Assembly (NCBI GenBank): GCA_035546295.1
Contig: DATKBT010000122.1
Location: forward strand, 1-56,457
Source: DATKBT01 sp035546295
GTDB taxonomy: Bacteria; Acidobacteriota; Thermoanaerobaculia; Multivoradales; Multivoraceae
Length of the DNA stretch: 56,457 bases
Reading direction: 5' to 3'
Made by a program: the position numbers and the translations under genes. Shown in pieces: positions 7,268 to 14,706 of the stretch. Under the pieces are notes generated by a model. The model worked only from the letters and a program-made list of their open reading frames with translations. It was not told where the DNA came from and did no database searches. The stretch's first letter is position 1, and every line of letters starts with the position of its first letter.

Positions 7268-10200
7268 ATGCGTGAGAACTGTAAGCGGATGCGTACTCGG
7301 GCGCTGGTCCTAGCCGGCACGGTGGTGGTCCCGTTGATCGCCTCCTGTGCTTCCGTGCCGACCGACGCGACGCCCGATGCTCCTCAGGTCGCCGCCAGAC
7401 CGGCCGGCCCCGTCGAGCTGACCGAGCTTGAGGTGCGCGAGATGGACGGCGGCGCCCTGCTGGAGCTGTCGGCCGACGGCTCCCTGGTCTGGGCTCAGTA
7501 CCGGGACGACGACGGCAACCTCGTCGTCGAGCTGCCCAACACCCGCATCGGCGCCGCGCTCGACCAGAGCCCGCCGGTCGCGGGGCTGTTGCGCGACGTC
7601 CGGATCGAGTCGCAGGAGAACAGCGGCCGGCCGCTGACACGGCTCCTGGTCGAGACCGCGACCCCCGTCGAGCACGCCCTGATCGACGACCACGGTGTCC
7701 TCCGTCTCGAGTTCTACGACGGCGAACCCCCACGAGTCGCCCGCGACGAGCTGGTGGAGCCGGTGCGGCCGGCGGCCGCGGCCGCGCCCGCGATCCCGGA
7801 CGCCGACCGGCCGATGGCGTCCGCGAGCGCGGTCGTGCCGCTGGCCGCGACCGGCACGCCTGAGGCGCCGGTCGAGTTCGTGCCGTCGTCCGGCTTCATC
7901 GCCGATCGGCTCGACGGGGTTGAGCTGGTCGAGGCAGACCGCCCGTCCCTGCGGATTCGCGGCAACGGCGAGTTCGAATTCTCCAGCTTCGCGCTCGAGA
8001 ACCCCGACCGCTTCGTGCTCGACCTCAAGGGTGTGGTCAATCGCAGCTCCCGCTCCGCGGTCGAGGTCGATACGGGCGCGGTCGAACGGGTTCGTCTCGC
8101 CCAGTTCCGCTCGGATCCGGACCCCGTCGCGCGGGTGGTGGTCGATCTCCGCTCTCGCGAGCTCCCGGTCGTCACCTCGAGCGCCGACGGACTGCTGCTG
8201 TCCTTCGGCGAGAGCTCGGGCGACGGCCCCGTCGAGCCGGCCGAGGCCGGCGCTCTCGCGGCCTCGCCGTCCCCACCGCCCGGGCTCGCCGGGGGGTCGA
8301 TTTCGGCGCCCGCGAACCCGGGGTCGCTCGAAGCGCCAGTGCTCGAAGCGCCAGTGCTCGAAGCGGAAGTGCTCGAAGTACCAGTGCTCGAAGCGCCAGT
8401 GCTCGAGGTGGCAGTGGAGGAGGGCTCCGAGACGGCCCCCGGCAGGGAGGCTGAGGCGACGCGGCCGATCGAGTCGGCGGCGATCGCGGCCGAAGCGGCT
8501 GCACCCCCCGAGCGCACGGAGCCGGCATCCGCCACTCCCAGCGGCGAGCTCGAGACTGCCGAGATCCGCCCCGGCGAGCTCGAGAGCGCCGAGATCCGGA
8601 CCAGCGAGCTCGAGGCCGCCGAGGTCCAGGTCGAGGAGATCCAGCTGCCCGAGCCCGAGCCCGCCCGACTCCCGAGCGCCGCGCTCGTGCCTCCGGTCGC
8701 CCCCGCAGCGGGCTCCGGCTCGGCGGGCGCCGAGCAGTCCCCGCAGACGGCCCTCGAGGAGTCGATGAGCACGCGCGAGCGGCAGATCGATCCCGCCGCC
8801 CCCGGCGAGCCGGAGAGCGCGAGACCCCGCATCGTGCTGAGGGATGCTCAGGAGGAGGAGCCGCTGCGAATCGAGGTGGTCGGCGCCGACGAGCGCCCCA
8901 GCCTCAGGGAGCCCAGCGACGTCTCGCTGTTCGAGGCGCAGGACGTGCGGATCGAGCCAGAGCCTCAGCAGGAAGAACAGATGGAGGAGGAGCCCGCCTT
9001 CGGCGTGCGCAACCTCTCGACCGAGCGTCAGTTCTTCGGCGAGCCGGTCAGCCTGAGTCTCAAGGACGCGGACATCACCGAGGTGCTGCGCAGCTTCGCG
9101 CGGGAGTTCGACCTCAACATCGTGATCCAGCCGGGGGTCGGTGGACCGGTGACCGTCGAGCTCAACCAGGTGCCGTGGGACCAGGCTCTCGACTCGATCC
9201 TCAAGGTGAACGGTCTCGGCATGGATCTCGAGGGGTCGATCCTGCGGATCGCGCCGGTCTCGAGGCTACAGCAGGAGGCCGAGAACGAACAGCGGCTGGC
9301 CCAGGCGCGGGCCCTGGCCGTGCCGCTGACCACGATCATGAAGCGGGTGAGTTACGCCAGCGCCCAGAACATCGCCCAGATCCTGACCAGCGGCTTGCGG
9401 TCGGGCGGCTTCGGCGCCGCCGGCCTCGGTGGGATGGGCAACTTCCCGACCGGGATCCTGTCGCAGCGGGGGGCGGTCAGTGTCGATGGCCGAACCAATA
9501 CGTTGATCATCCGTGAGCTTCCCGAGTACCTCGACACCGTGATCCAGATCATCGAGAACCTCGATACTCCCACCGAGCAGGTGATGATCGAGGCGCGCAT
9601 CGTCGAGACGACGCGGAACTTCAGCCGGACGCTGGGCATCGACTGGAGCTTCAGCGGGATCGCCAGCGCCGCGACCGGCAACACGACCGGGTTGCAGTTC
9701 CCCAACAACATCAACACCGACGGCGGCGTCCAGCTGCTCACCGGTGGCGCCAACGGCTTCCTCAACCTCGGCCTCGGCAACGTGCTGAACACCTTCCAGC
9801 TCGACGTCGCGCTGCAGGCGGCCGAGGCGGACGGTCTGATCAACGTGATCTCGGCTCCCAAGATCTCGACGCTCGACAACGTCGGCGCCGAGATCCAGAC
9901 CGGTCTGCAGATCCCGATCCAGACCGTCGCCAACAACACCGTCTCGGTGCAGTTCGTCAACGCCACCCTCCGGCTCAACGTGACCCCGCAGGTCACCGCG
10001 GAGGGCACCATCCAGATGGACATCCAGATCCAGAAGCGCGAGCCCCAGCTCGCCTTCGCCGTGGTCGGCGCGACCAACGCTCCGATCGCCACGCGCGAGG
10101 CGCGCACCCGGGTGATCGTGCGTGACGGTGGGACCGCCGTGATCGGCGGCATCTACACCGTCTCCTCGAACCAGAACGTCGACAAGGTCCCCGGCCTGGC

Positions 10201-10300
10201 GAACATCCCGGTCCTCGGCCACCTGTTCAAGAACCGCAACCGTTCCAACCAGAACGAGGAGTTGTTGATCTTCATCACTCCGAGGGTGATCCAGCTCTAG
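7268..10300 (+). CDS. pilQ: Type IV pilus secretin PilQ (probable liposecretin)
   Basis: PilQ forms the outer-membrane channel for the pilus. At 1010 residues it is longer than typical PilQ. Two AMIN-type peptidoglycan-binding domains (about 50-160 and 205-315) are followed by a 260-residue Ala/Glu/Pro-rich linker with tandem repeats, an STN/N0 domain (about 590-660), a secretin N1 domain (about 690-780) and the secretin core ending with the signature VPGLANIPVLGHLFKNR. The N-terminus ends with IASC at residue 27, a good lipobox, so PilQ itself may be lipidated. GGGAGG-type ribosome site GGGAGG lies ten bases before the ATG. It closes the pil operon. Confidence 0.95.
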   Translation: MRENCKRMRTRALVLAGTVVVPLIASCASVPTDATPDAPQVAARPAGPVELTELEVREMDGGALLELSADGSLVWAQYRDDDGNLVVELPNTRIGAALDQSPPVAGLLRDVRIESQENSGRPLTRLLVETATPVEHALIDDHGVLRLEFYDGEPPRVARDELVEPVRPAAAAAPAIPDADRPMASASAVVPLAATGTPEAPVEFVPSSGFIADRLDGVELVEADRPSLRIRGNGEFEFSSFALENPDRFVLDLKGVVNRSSRSAVEVDTGAVERVRLAQFRSDPDPVARVVVDLRSRELPVVTSSADGLLLSFGESSGDGPVEPAEAGALAASPSPPPGLAGGSISAPANPGSLEAPVLEAPVLEAEVLEVPVLEAPVLEVAVEEGSETAPGREAEATRPIESAAIAAEAAAPPERTEPASATPSGELETAEIRPGELESAEIRTSELEAAEVQVEEIQLPEPEPARLPSAALVPPVAPAAGSGSAGAEQSPQTALEESMSTRERQIDPAAPGEPESARPRIVLRDAQEEEPLRIEVVGADERPSLREPSDVSLFEAQDVRIEPEPQQEEQMEEEPAFGVRNLSTERQFFGEPVSLSLKDADITEVLRSFAREFDLNIVIQPGVGGPVTVELNQVPWDQALDSILKVNGLGMDLEGSILRIAPVSRLQQEAENEQRLAQARALAVPLTTIMKRVSYASAQNIAQILTSGLRSGGFGAAGLGGMGNFPTGILSQRGAVSVDGRTNTLIIRELPEYLDTVIQIIENLDTPTEQVMIEARIVETTRNFSRTLGIDWSFSGIASAATGNTTGLQFPNNINTDGGVQLLTGGANGFLNLGLGNVLNTFQLDVALQAAEADGLINVISAPKISTLDNVGAEIQTGLQIPIQTVANNTVSVQFVNATLRLNVTPQVTAEGTIQMDIQIQKREPQLAFAVVGATNAPIATREARTRVIVRDGGTAVIGGIYTVSSNQNVDKVPGLANIPVLGHLFKNRNRSNQNEELLIFITPRVIQL
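8326..8415 (+). repeat. 15-bp tandem repeat inside pilQ (six copies)
   Basis: Six adjacent copies of a unit like GCTCGAAGCGCCAGT encode a repeated pentapeptide (LEAPV and variants). Units 1, 2 and 5 are identical; the others differ by one to three bases. The length is a multiple of three, so copy-number change would keep the frame. Confidence 0.9.
8544..8633 (+). repeat. 30-bp degenerate tandem repeat inside pilQ (three copies)
   Basis: Three copies begin with GCGAGCTCGAG at 8544, 8574 and 8604. They encode a decapeptide pattern like GELESAEIRT in the linker before the STN domain. Confidence 0.8.
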
Positions 10301-10556
10301 CTGTGCAGGGGTTGCAGTCCACGTCCGGATTCGATTCACGATCAAGAAGGCGCACGAGATGACCACCACATCCTGCCGGCACCGGCGACGCCAGAGCAGC
10401 GCAGCGGATCCTGCCGGGTCGGGCCGGCCGGCCGGCGTGGTCGGCGCGCCGCGGAGCGAAGTCGCTGGGAGATCGGATCCCAGGGGTCCATTCCCTCCGT
10501 TCGGGAAGTCGTGTGCGGTCACTCGAACCGGCTCTCAGATTTTTGGGGGTTTTGCG

Positions 10557-11123
10557 ATGCGGTCCATGACGAAGCTCGTCTCCATCCTCGTTCTCGTTCT
10601 CTGCGCCCTGGGCCTTTCCGGTTGCGAAGATCGCACCGACAAGAGCGAGGGCTCGGTCCTGCTGTCGATCAGCGACTTCGACGGCCTGCCGACGCAAGTG
10701 AGCGTCAACGCCGCGGACGCGGCGGGGCTGGTCACGGTGGGACAGATCACCATCCAGAACATCCCGAAGGACCCCACCTCGCCGACCAGCTCGCTGATGA
10801 ACGTCGAGCTCTCGGCGTACGAGGTGATCTTCAGCCGCGCCGACACCGGCACGCGGCTCCCGCCGCCGCTGGTGCGCCAGATCTTCGGCGTCGCGCCGGT
10901 CAATGGAACCAACGTCTACGAGAACCTGCCGATCCTGACCAACGATCAGCTCGACGCACCCCCGCTGACCGACCTGCTGTTCATCAACGGCGGATTCGAT
11001 AGCGAGACCGGCGCGCAGGTCGTGAGCTTGAACCTGAGGCTGCGCTTCTTCGGAAGGACCCTTTCGGGGGACGAGGTCGAGACCGGACCATTCGATGCCT
11101 TCACCGTCGATTTCGTCCCGTAG
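10557..11123 (+). CDS. Lipoprotein of unknown function next to pilQ
   Basis: I do not recognise a domain in this 188-residue protein. The start was set at the ATG after GGGGGT because it gives a clean lipoprotein signal: positive N-terminus, hydrophobic stretch and lipobox LSGC. The mature part is rich in short beta-like segments (SVLLSISDFDGLP, TQVSVNAADAAG). It ends 12 bases before the IPT/TIG lipoprotein gene, so the two are probably co-transcribed. An export signal and position right after pilQ suggest a surface or pilus-related role, but that is inference. The 256 bases before it hold no gene that I can see. Confidence 0.75.
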   Translation: MRSMTKLVSILVLVLCALGLSGCEDRTDKSEGSVLLSISDFDGLPTQVSVNAADAAGLVTVGQITIQNIPKDPTSPTSSLMNVELSAYEVIFSRADTGTRLPPPLVRQIFGVAPVNGTNVYENLPILTNDQLDAPPLTDLLFINGGFDSETGAQVVSLNLRLRFFGRTLSGDEVETGPFDAFTVDFVP

Positions 11124-11135
11124 GAGACGCCCGCG

Positions 11136-13094
11136 ATGAGCGAGTCCCACAAGCTGTTCTCTTCGTATGCCCGGGTGCTCCTCGCCGGAGCGCTCCTCTT
11201 CGCGTTCGCGTGCTCGACCGACTCTCCGACCGAGCCGCGCCAGAACCCGCAGCCTCCAGGCGGCCAGCCCCCTTCGGACTCCTTCGTCATCACGCTCACG
11301 GCGTCGGCCCCCCAGGTCGAGCTCGGCGGCAACGAAGCGGTCACCATCACGGTGAGCGTCCGGCAGGCTTCGAACAACCAGCCGCCGCCCGATGGCACCA
11401 CCGTGTCCCTGTCCACGACGCTGGGGTCGTTCAACGCTCCCGGCAGCGGACAGCAGACCGGGTTCGTCGAGCTCGTCGGCGGTGTGGCTCAGCTGCTGCT
11501 GTTCCCCGGCGACATCGAGGGAACCGCGGTGGTGACGGCGCAGCTCCAGGACAGCGTCGCACGCGTCAACGTCACCTTCGTCGGCGCCGCGACGTTCTTC
11601 CTCCAATCGCTCAGCCCCACGATCGGAACCCCCGCCGGCGGCGACGTGGTGCGCATCACGGGCGGCGGGTTCTTCGAGCCCGTGCGCGTGCTGTTCGGCG
11701 GGGTTCCCGCCCAGGTCCTGAGCGTCGGTCCGGACGCGATCCGGGTCCGCACCCCCGCGATCGACCTGCCGGTGGGCAGCTCCCAGCGCGTCGGCGTCAC
11801 CGTGACCGTCGGTCTCAACACCGAGGACGAGCAGACCGACACCCTGGCCAGCGCGTTCACCTACACCCGCGGCGGCACGCCGACCGAGCCCGTGATCTTC
11901 TCGGTGACCCCGAACGCCGGCCCCAACGAGGGCGGGACGCGGGTGGTGATCGAGGGCGAGGGCTTCGAGTCCCCGGTCCAGGTGCTGTTCGGGTCCGGCG
12001 CTTCGCCCGCCACGTTCTCGGGCGTCGAGGCGGTGGTCGAGTCGGTGACGGGCAATCGGATCGTCGCGATCGCGCCCACCGCCACCGGCTTCGGCCAGAT
12101 CAACCTCAACGCACTGGTCGACATCCTGGTGCGCAACCGCAACAGCGGGGACACGGCGATCTTCTCCAGCGCCTTCCGCTATGGCGTGGAAATCCTCATC
12201 ACTTCGATCGCGCCGGGCGAGGGCCCGTTCACCGGTGGTCAGCTCGTCACCCTGTTCGGTCAGGGCTTCGACGAGCCGGTGGCTGTGGAGCTGGCGGGCG
12301 TAGGCCAGTCCGTGATCTCGGTCACCGGGACCGAGATCATCGTGAGAACCGTGGCGGTCGATCCCGCAAGCTGCTCGGACAGCGCGGTTTCAGGCGACAC
12401 CAGAGTCACCAACATCGAGACCGGCGCCACCGCCACGGGTCCTAACTACATCTACCGGGTGGTGCCATTCAGGCCGCGGGTCACCTCGATCACCCCCAAC
12501 TCCGGGTCCGGCGGTGGCATCGCCACCATCGGTGGCAGCAACTTCACCGCCGACACCGAAGTGCAGTTCGCGATCGAGAGCGGCAGCGAGCTCGCGGCCA
12601 CCATCCAGAACGTGACGCCCAGCACCCTGACGGTGGTGGTGCCGACGCCGCAGCTCAGCGACTTCGAGGTCGAGGCCTGTGACGACAACGACGACGGCAC
12701 CAGCGGCGAGAGATACATCGCCACGGTGGCCGACATCGTCGTCACCGACGTCCTCAACACCTGCTCGTCGACCTTCGCCGGCGGCTTCACCTTCCTGCCG
12801 ACCGACACCAGCTGCCGCAACGACGTCGGCCCGGTCGAGCCGGTGGATCCGCCGACCGCCGCGTTCTCGGCCCAGAACCTGGATGCGTCGACCTTCACGG
12901 TGCAGTTCATCGACGAGTCGACGGGAGACATCGCGTCGTACCTCTGGACCTTCGGCGACGGCAGCCCGGCCTCGGCGACGGCCAACCCGGTCCACACCTT
13001 CCCGGCAGCCGGCAACTACTCGGTCTCGCTGACGGTCGGCAACGCCGGTGGGACGGACACCGCGGTTCAGGTGATCACGGTCCCGATTCCCTGA
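11136..13094 (+). CDS. IPT/TIG- and PKD-domain lipoprotein
   Basis: This 652-residue exported protein is a string of immunoglobulin-like modules. A signal peptide ends in a lipobox (FAFAC), followed by a Pro-rich linker, a Big-1-like domain (about 50-140), then four IPT/TIG modules starting near residues 154, 251, 352 and 447. The modules are marked by repeats such as SLSPTIGTPAGG, SVTPNAGPNEGG, SIAPGEGPFTGG and SITPNSGSGGG. A C-terminal PKD domain (about 575-652) has YLWTFGDGSP and VHTFPAAGNYSVSLTV. Such architectures occur in surface and adhesion proteins. The upstream lipoprotein gene is 12 bases away, and a strong hairpin follows the stop. Confidence 0.85.
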   Translation: MSESHKLFSSYARVLLAGALLFAFACSTDSPTEPRQNPQPPGGQPPSDSFVITLTASAPQVELGGNEAVTITVSVRQASNNQPPPDGTTVSLSTTLGSFNAPGSGQQTGFVELVGGVAQLLLFPGDIEGTAVVTAQLQDSVARVNVTFVGAATFFLQSLSPTIGTPAGGDVVRITGGGFFEPVRVLFGGVPAQVLSVGPDAIRVRTPAIDLPVGSSQRVGVTVTVGLNTEDEQTDTLASAFTYTRGGTPTEPVIFSVTPNAGPNEGGTRVVIEGEGFESPVQVLFGSGASPATFSGVEAVVESVTGNRIVAIAPTATGFGQINLNALVDILVRNRNSGDTAIFSSAFRYGVEILITSIAPGEGPFTGGQLVTLFGQGFDEPVAVELAGVGQSVISVTGTEIIVRTVAVDPASCSDSAVSGDTRVTNIETGATATGPNYIYRVVPFRPRVTSITPNSGSGGGIATIGGSNFTADTEVQFAIESGSELAATIQNVTPSTLTVVVPTPQLSDFEVEACDDNDDGTSGERYIATVADIVVTDVLNTCSSTFAGGFTFLPTDTSCRNDVGPVEPVDPPTAAFSAQNLDASTFTVQFIDESTGDIASYLWTFGDGSPASATANPVHTFPAAGNYSVSLTVGNAGGTDTAVQVITVPIP

Positions 13095-13413
13095 CGGCGG
13101 GCAACGGCACCTGGCGGGGCGGAGATCCGTAGGATCTCCGCCCCCCGAGCTCGAGACTCCTCGGAATCCTACGGGCAGCCCCTACCGGACCCTCGATCGG
13201 GGGACTCGGAGGTGGTCGCTTCTCCATCGAAGGCGCGACTCGCGGGCGCAGCGAAGCAGGGTCTCGGACCGGAGGCTCGGCCGAAGGGGGTTCGATTCCG
13301 GCGGCGTGGGCATAAACTCGCTGCTGGGGCTCGCAGCCCCGGCACCCCGCCTCTCGTCGACTCCGGTCCCTGATCTTGGACGAGGGGGCCCACCATTCCG
13401 TAGACCCATCGCC
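13095..13413. other. Intergenic interval between the two PKD lipoprotein genes
   Basis: These 319 bases hold a strong hairpin close to the upstream stop (13116-13144) and no convincing gene. The frame of the next gene stays open upstream of its ATG, but only the ATG at 13414 gives a proper signal peptide. Confidence 0.6.
13116..13144 (+). terminator. Strong hairpin after the IPT/TIG gene
   Basis: A perfect 13-bp stem (GGGGCGGAGATCC at 13116-13128 pairing with 13132-13144) with a GTA loop begins 21 bases after the stop codon. No T-run follows, so it may stop transcription with Rho or protect the mRNA end. Confidence 0.65.
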
Positions 13414-14346
13414 ATGAGCTCGACCATCCGCCGACGCCTGCTGCTCCTCTCCTCGCCGGTCCTCCTCGCTCTCGCCCTCGCAGGGTGCGATTCCGCGGAT
13501 CCGATCGCGCCCCCCGGCACCACGCTGACCATCTCGGCGTCGCCGACCCGCATCGCGTCCGGCGGGTCCGCCGTGATCCGGGTCGTCGCGCGCCGCCCGA
13601 ACGGGACGCCCGTCAACCCCGGGACGTTGGTACTGTTCGCGACCACGGTCGGAACGATCGCGCCGAGCGTGCCGGTGGACGAGCGCGGCGAGGCCGTGAC
13701 CCTCCTGCTCGGCAACGGCGAGTTCGGCACCGCGACCGTCTCGGCCTCGGTGGGGGGTGAAGCGGTCACGGTGGACGTCCAGGTCGGGCTGCCGGCGGGC
13801 TCGATCTCGGTGCAGGCGAGTCCGTCGAGCGTCGCCGAGACCGGGGGCAGCGTCGACCTCCGAGCGCTCGTCCGCGACGATCAGGGACGCCCGCTGGCAG
13901 GCGCCACTGTCAACTTCGCGAGCGAGACCGGAACGCTGAGATCTGGTGGCTCCTTCCTCGAGACCGACCAGGCCGGCGAGGTCGCCGACGTGTTGAACGT
14001 CTCGGCGGGCGACCTCGACGTCATCCAGGGCGACAGCTTCGAGGTCACGGCCGAGGTGGGCAGTGCGACCGGCACCTTGTTGAGCGACAGCATCACGCTC
14101 AGCATCCAACGACTGCCGATGGCCGACTTCACGTTCGGCACCAACAACCTGACGGTCGTCTTCACCGACACCAGCACCGGATTCCCGAACCGGTGGATCT
14201 GGGACTTCGGCGACGGCAACACGAGCAACCTGCAGAATCCCAGCCACACCTACGCGGCCGCCGGCACCTATGTGGTGACCCTGACCGCGACCAACAGTCA
14301 GGGTGCCGACACCATCTCCAAGTTCGTCTCCGTGACCGGGCAGTAG
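13414..14346 (+). CDS. Big-1-like and PKD-domain lipoprotein
   Basis: This 310-residue lipoprotein has a signal peptide with lipobox LAGC. Two invasin/Big-1-like beta domains follow (about 28-120 and 125-225; note TISASPTRIASGGSAVIRV and ISVQASPSSVAETGGSV). The C-terminal PKD domain (about 230-310) has WIWDFGDGN and HTYAAAGTYVVTLT. The module choice mirrors the upstream IPT/TIG-PKD lipoprotein, as if the two serve the same surface structure. The ATG was chosen because upstream in-frame codons do not give a signal peptide. A 7-bp hairpin lies just after the stop. Confidence 0.85.
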   Translation: MSSTIRRRLLLLSSPVLLALALAGCDSADPIAPPGTTLTISASPTRIASGGSAVIRVVARRPNGTPVNPGTLVLFATTVGTIAPSVPVDERGEAVTLLLGNGEFGTATVSASVGGEAVTVDVQVGLPAGSISVQASPSSVAETGGSVDLRALVRDDQGRPLAGATVNFASETGTLRSGGSFLETDQAGEVADVLNVSAGDLDVIQGDSFEVTAEVGSATGTLLSDSITLSIQRLPMADFTFGTNNLTVVFTDTSTGFPNRWIWDFGDGNTSNLQNPSHTYAAAGTYVVTLTATNSQGADTISKFVSVTGQ

Positions 14347-14357
14347 CTTCGCGACTC

Positions 14358-14374
14358 GTCCGCGCAGCGCGGAC
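14358..14374 (+). terminator. Hairpin after the Big-1/PKD lipoprotein gene
   Basis: GTCCGCG (14358-14364) pairs with CGCGGAC (14368-14374) around a 3-nt loop, 12 bases after the stop codon. There is no T-run. Confidence 0.5.
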
Positions 14375-14598
14375 GGCGCGGCCAGGCTCGATCTCGCTGC
14401 CGGTTCCTGGACCACGAGGTGTCGTGCCCGGGCAGGTGCCCGATAGGAGCCTGCGGCTCGGCTGCTGGCGCGGCCGGGTACGCACCGGTGGCGCCTTCTC
14501 GCGCTCTCACGATCCGGCTCGCAGCGCCCTACCCGACGGCCGTCGCGCAGCGGGGAGGCTGCCTGCATCCGAAGTGCGGGTCCTGAACCGGGCCGCGC

Positions 14599-14607
14599 TG
14601 ATATAGT
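14599..14607 (+). promoter_or_regulatory. Extended -10 promoter element for the TPR/Roadblock genes
   Basis: TGATATAGT combines an extended -10 TG with TATAGT (five of six consensus bases), about 100 bases before the TPR gene start. No strong -35 is visible, which is normal for extended -10 promoters. Confidence 0.5.
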
Positions 14608-14706
14608 GGAGCGCTTCGGTAAGCCAAACAGAGTGCGGGCACTTGCGGCCCCTGGCCCAGCGTCCGCCGGAAGACGATCCGACGGGCGAGATCGCCGGAG
14701 TAGAGC

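Larger units (their letters stand above)
14347..14706. other. Intergenic interval with hairpin and promoter
   Basis: These 360 bases contain no convincing gene. They hold a hairpin after the upstream stop and an extended -10 promoter element about 100 bases before the TPR gene. Confidence 0.6.

Noticed and set aside
8326..8415. CRISPR array inside pilQ
   Set aside because: Units are 15 bp, directly adjacent with no spacers, and code for a repeated peptide.
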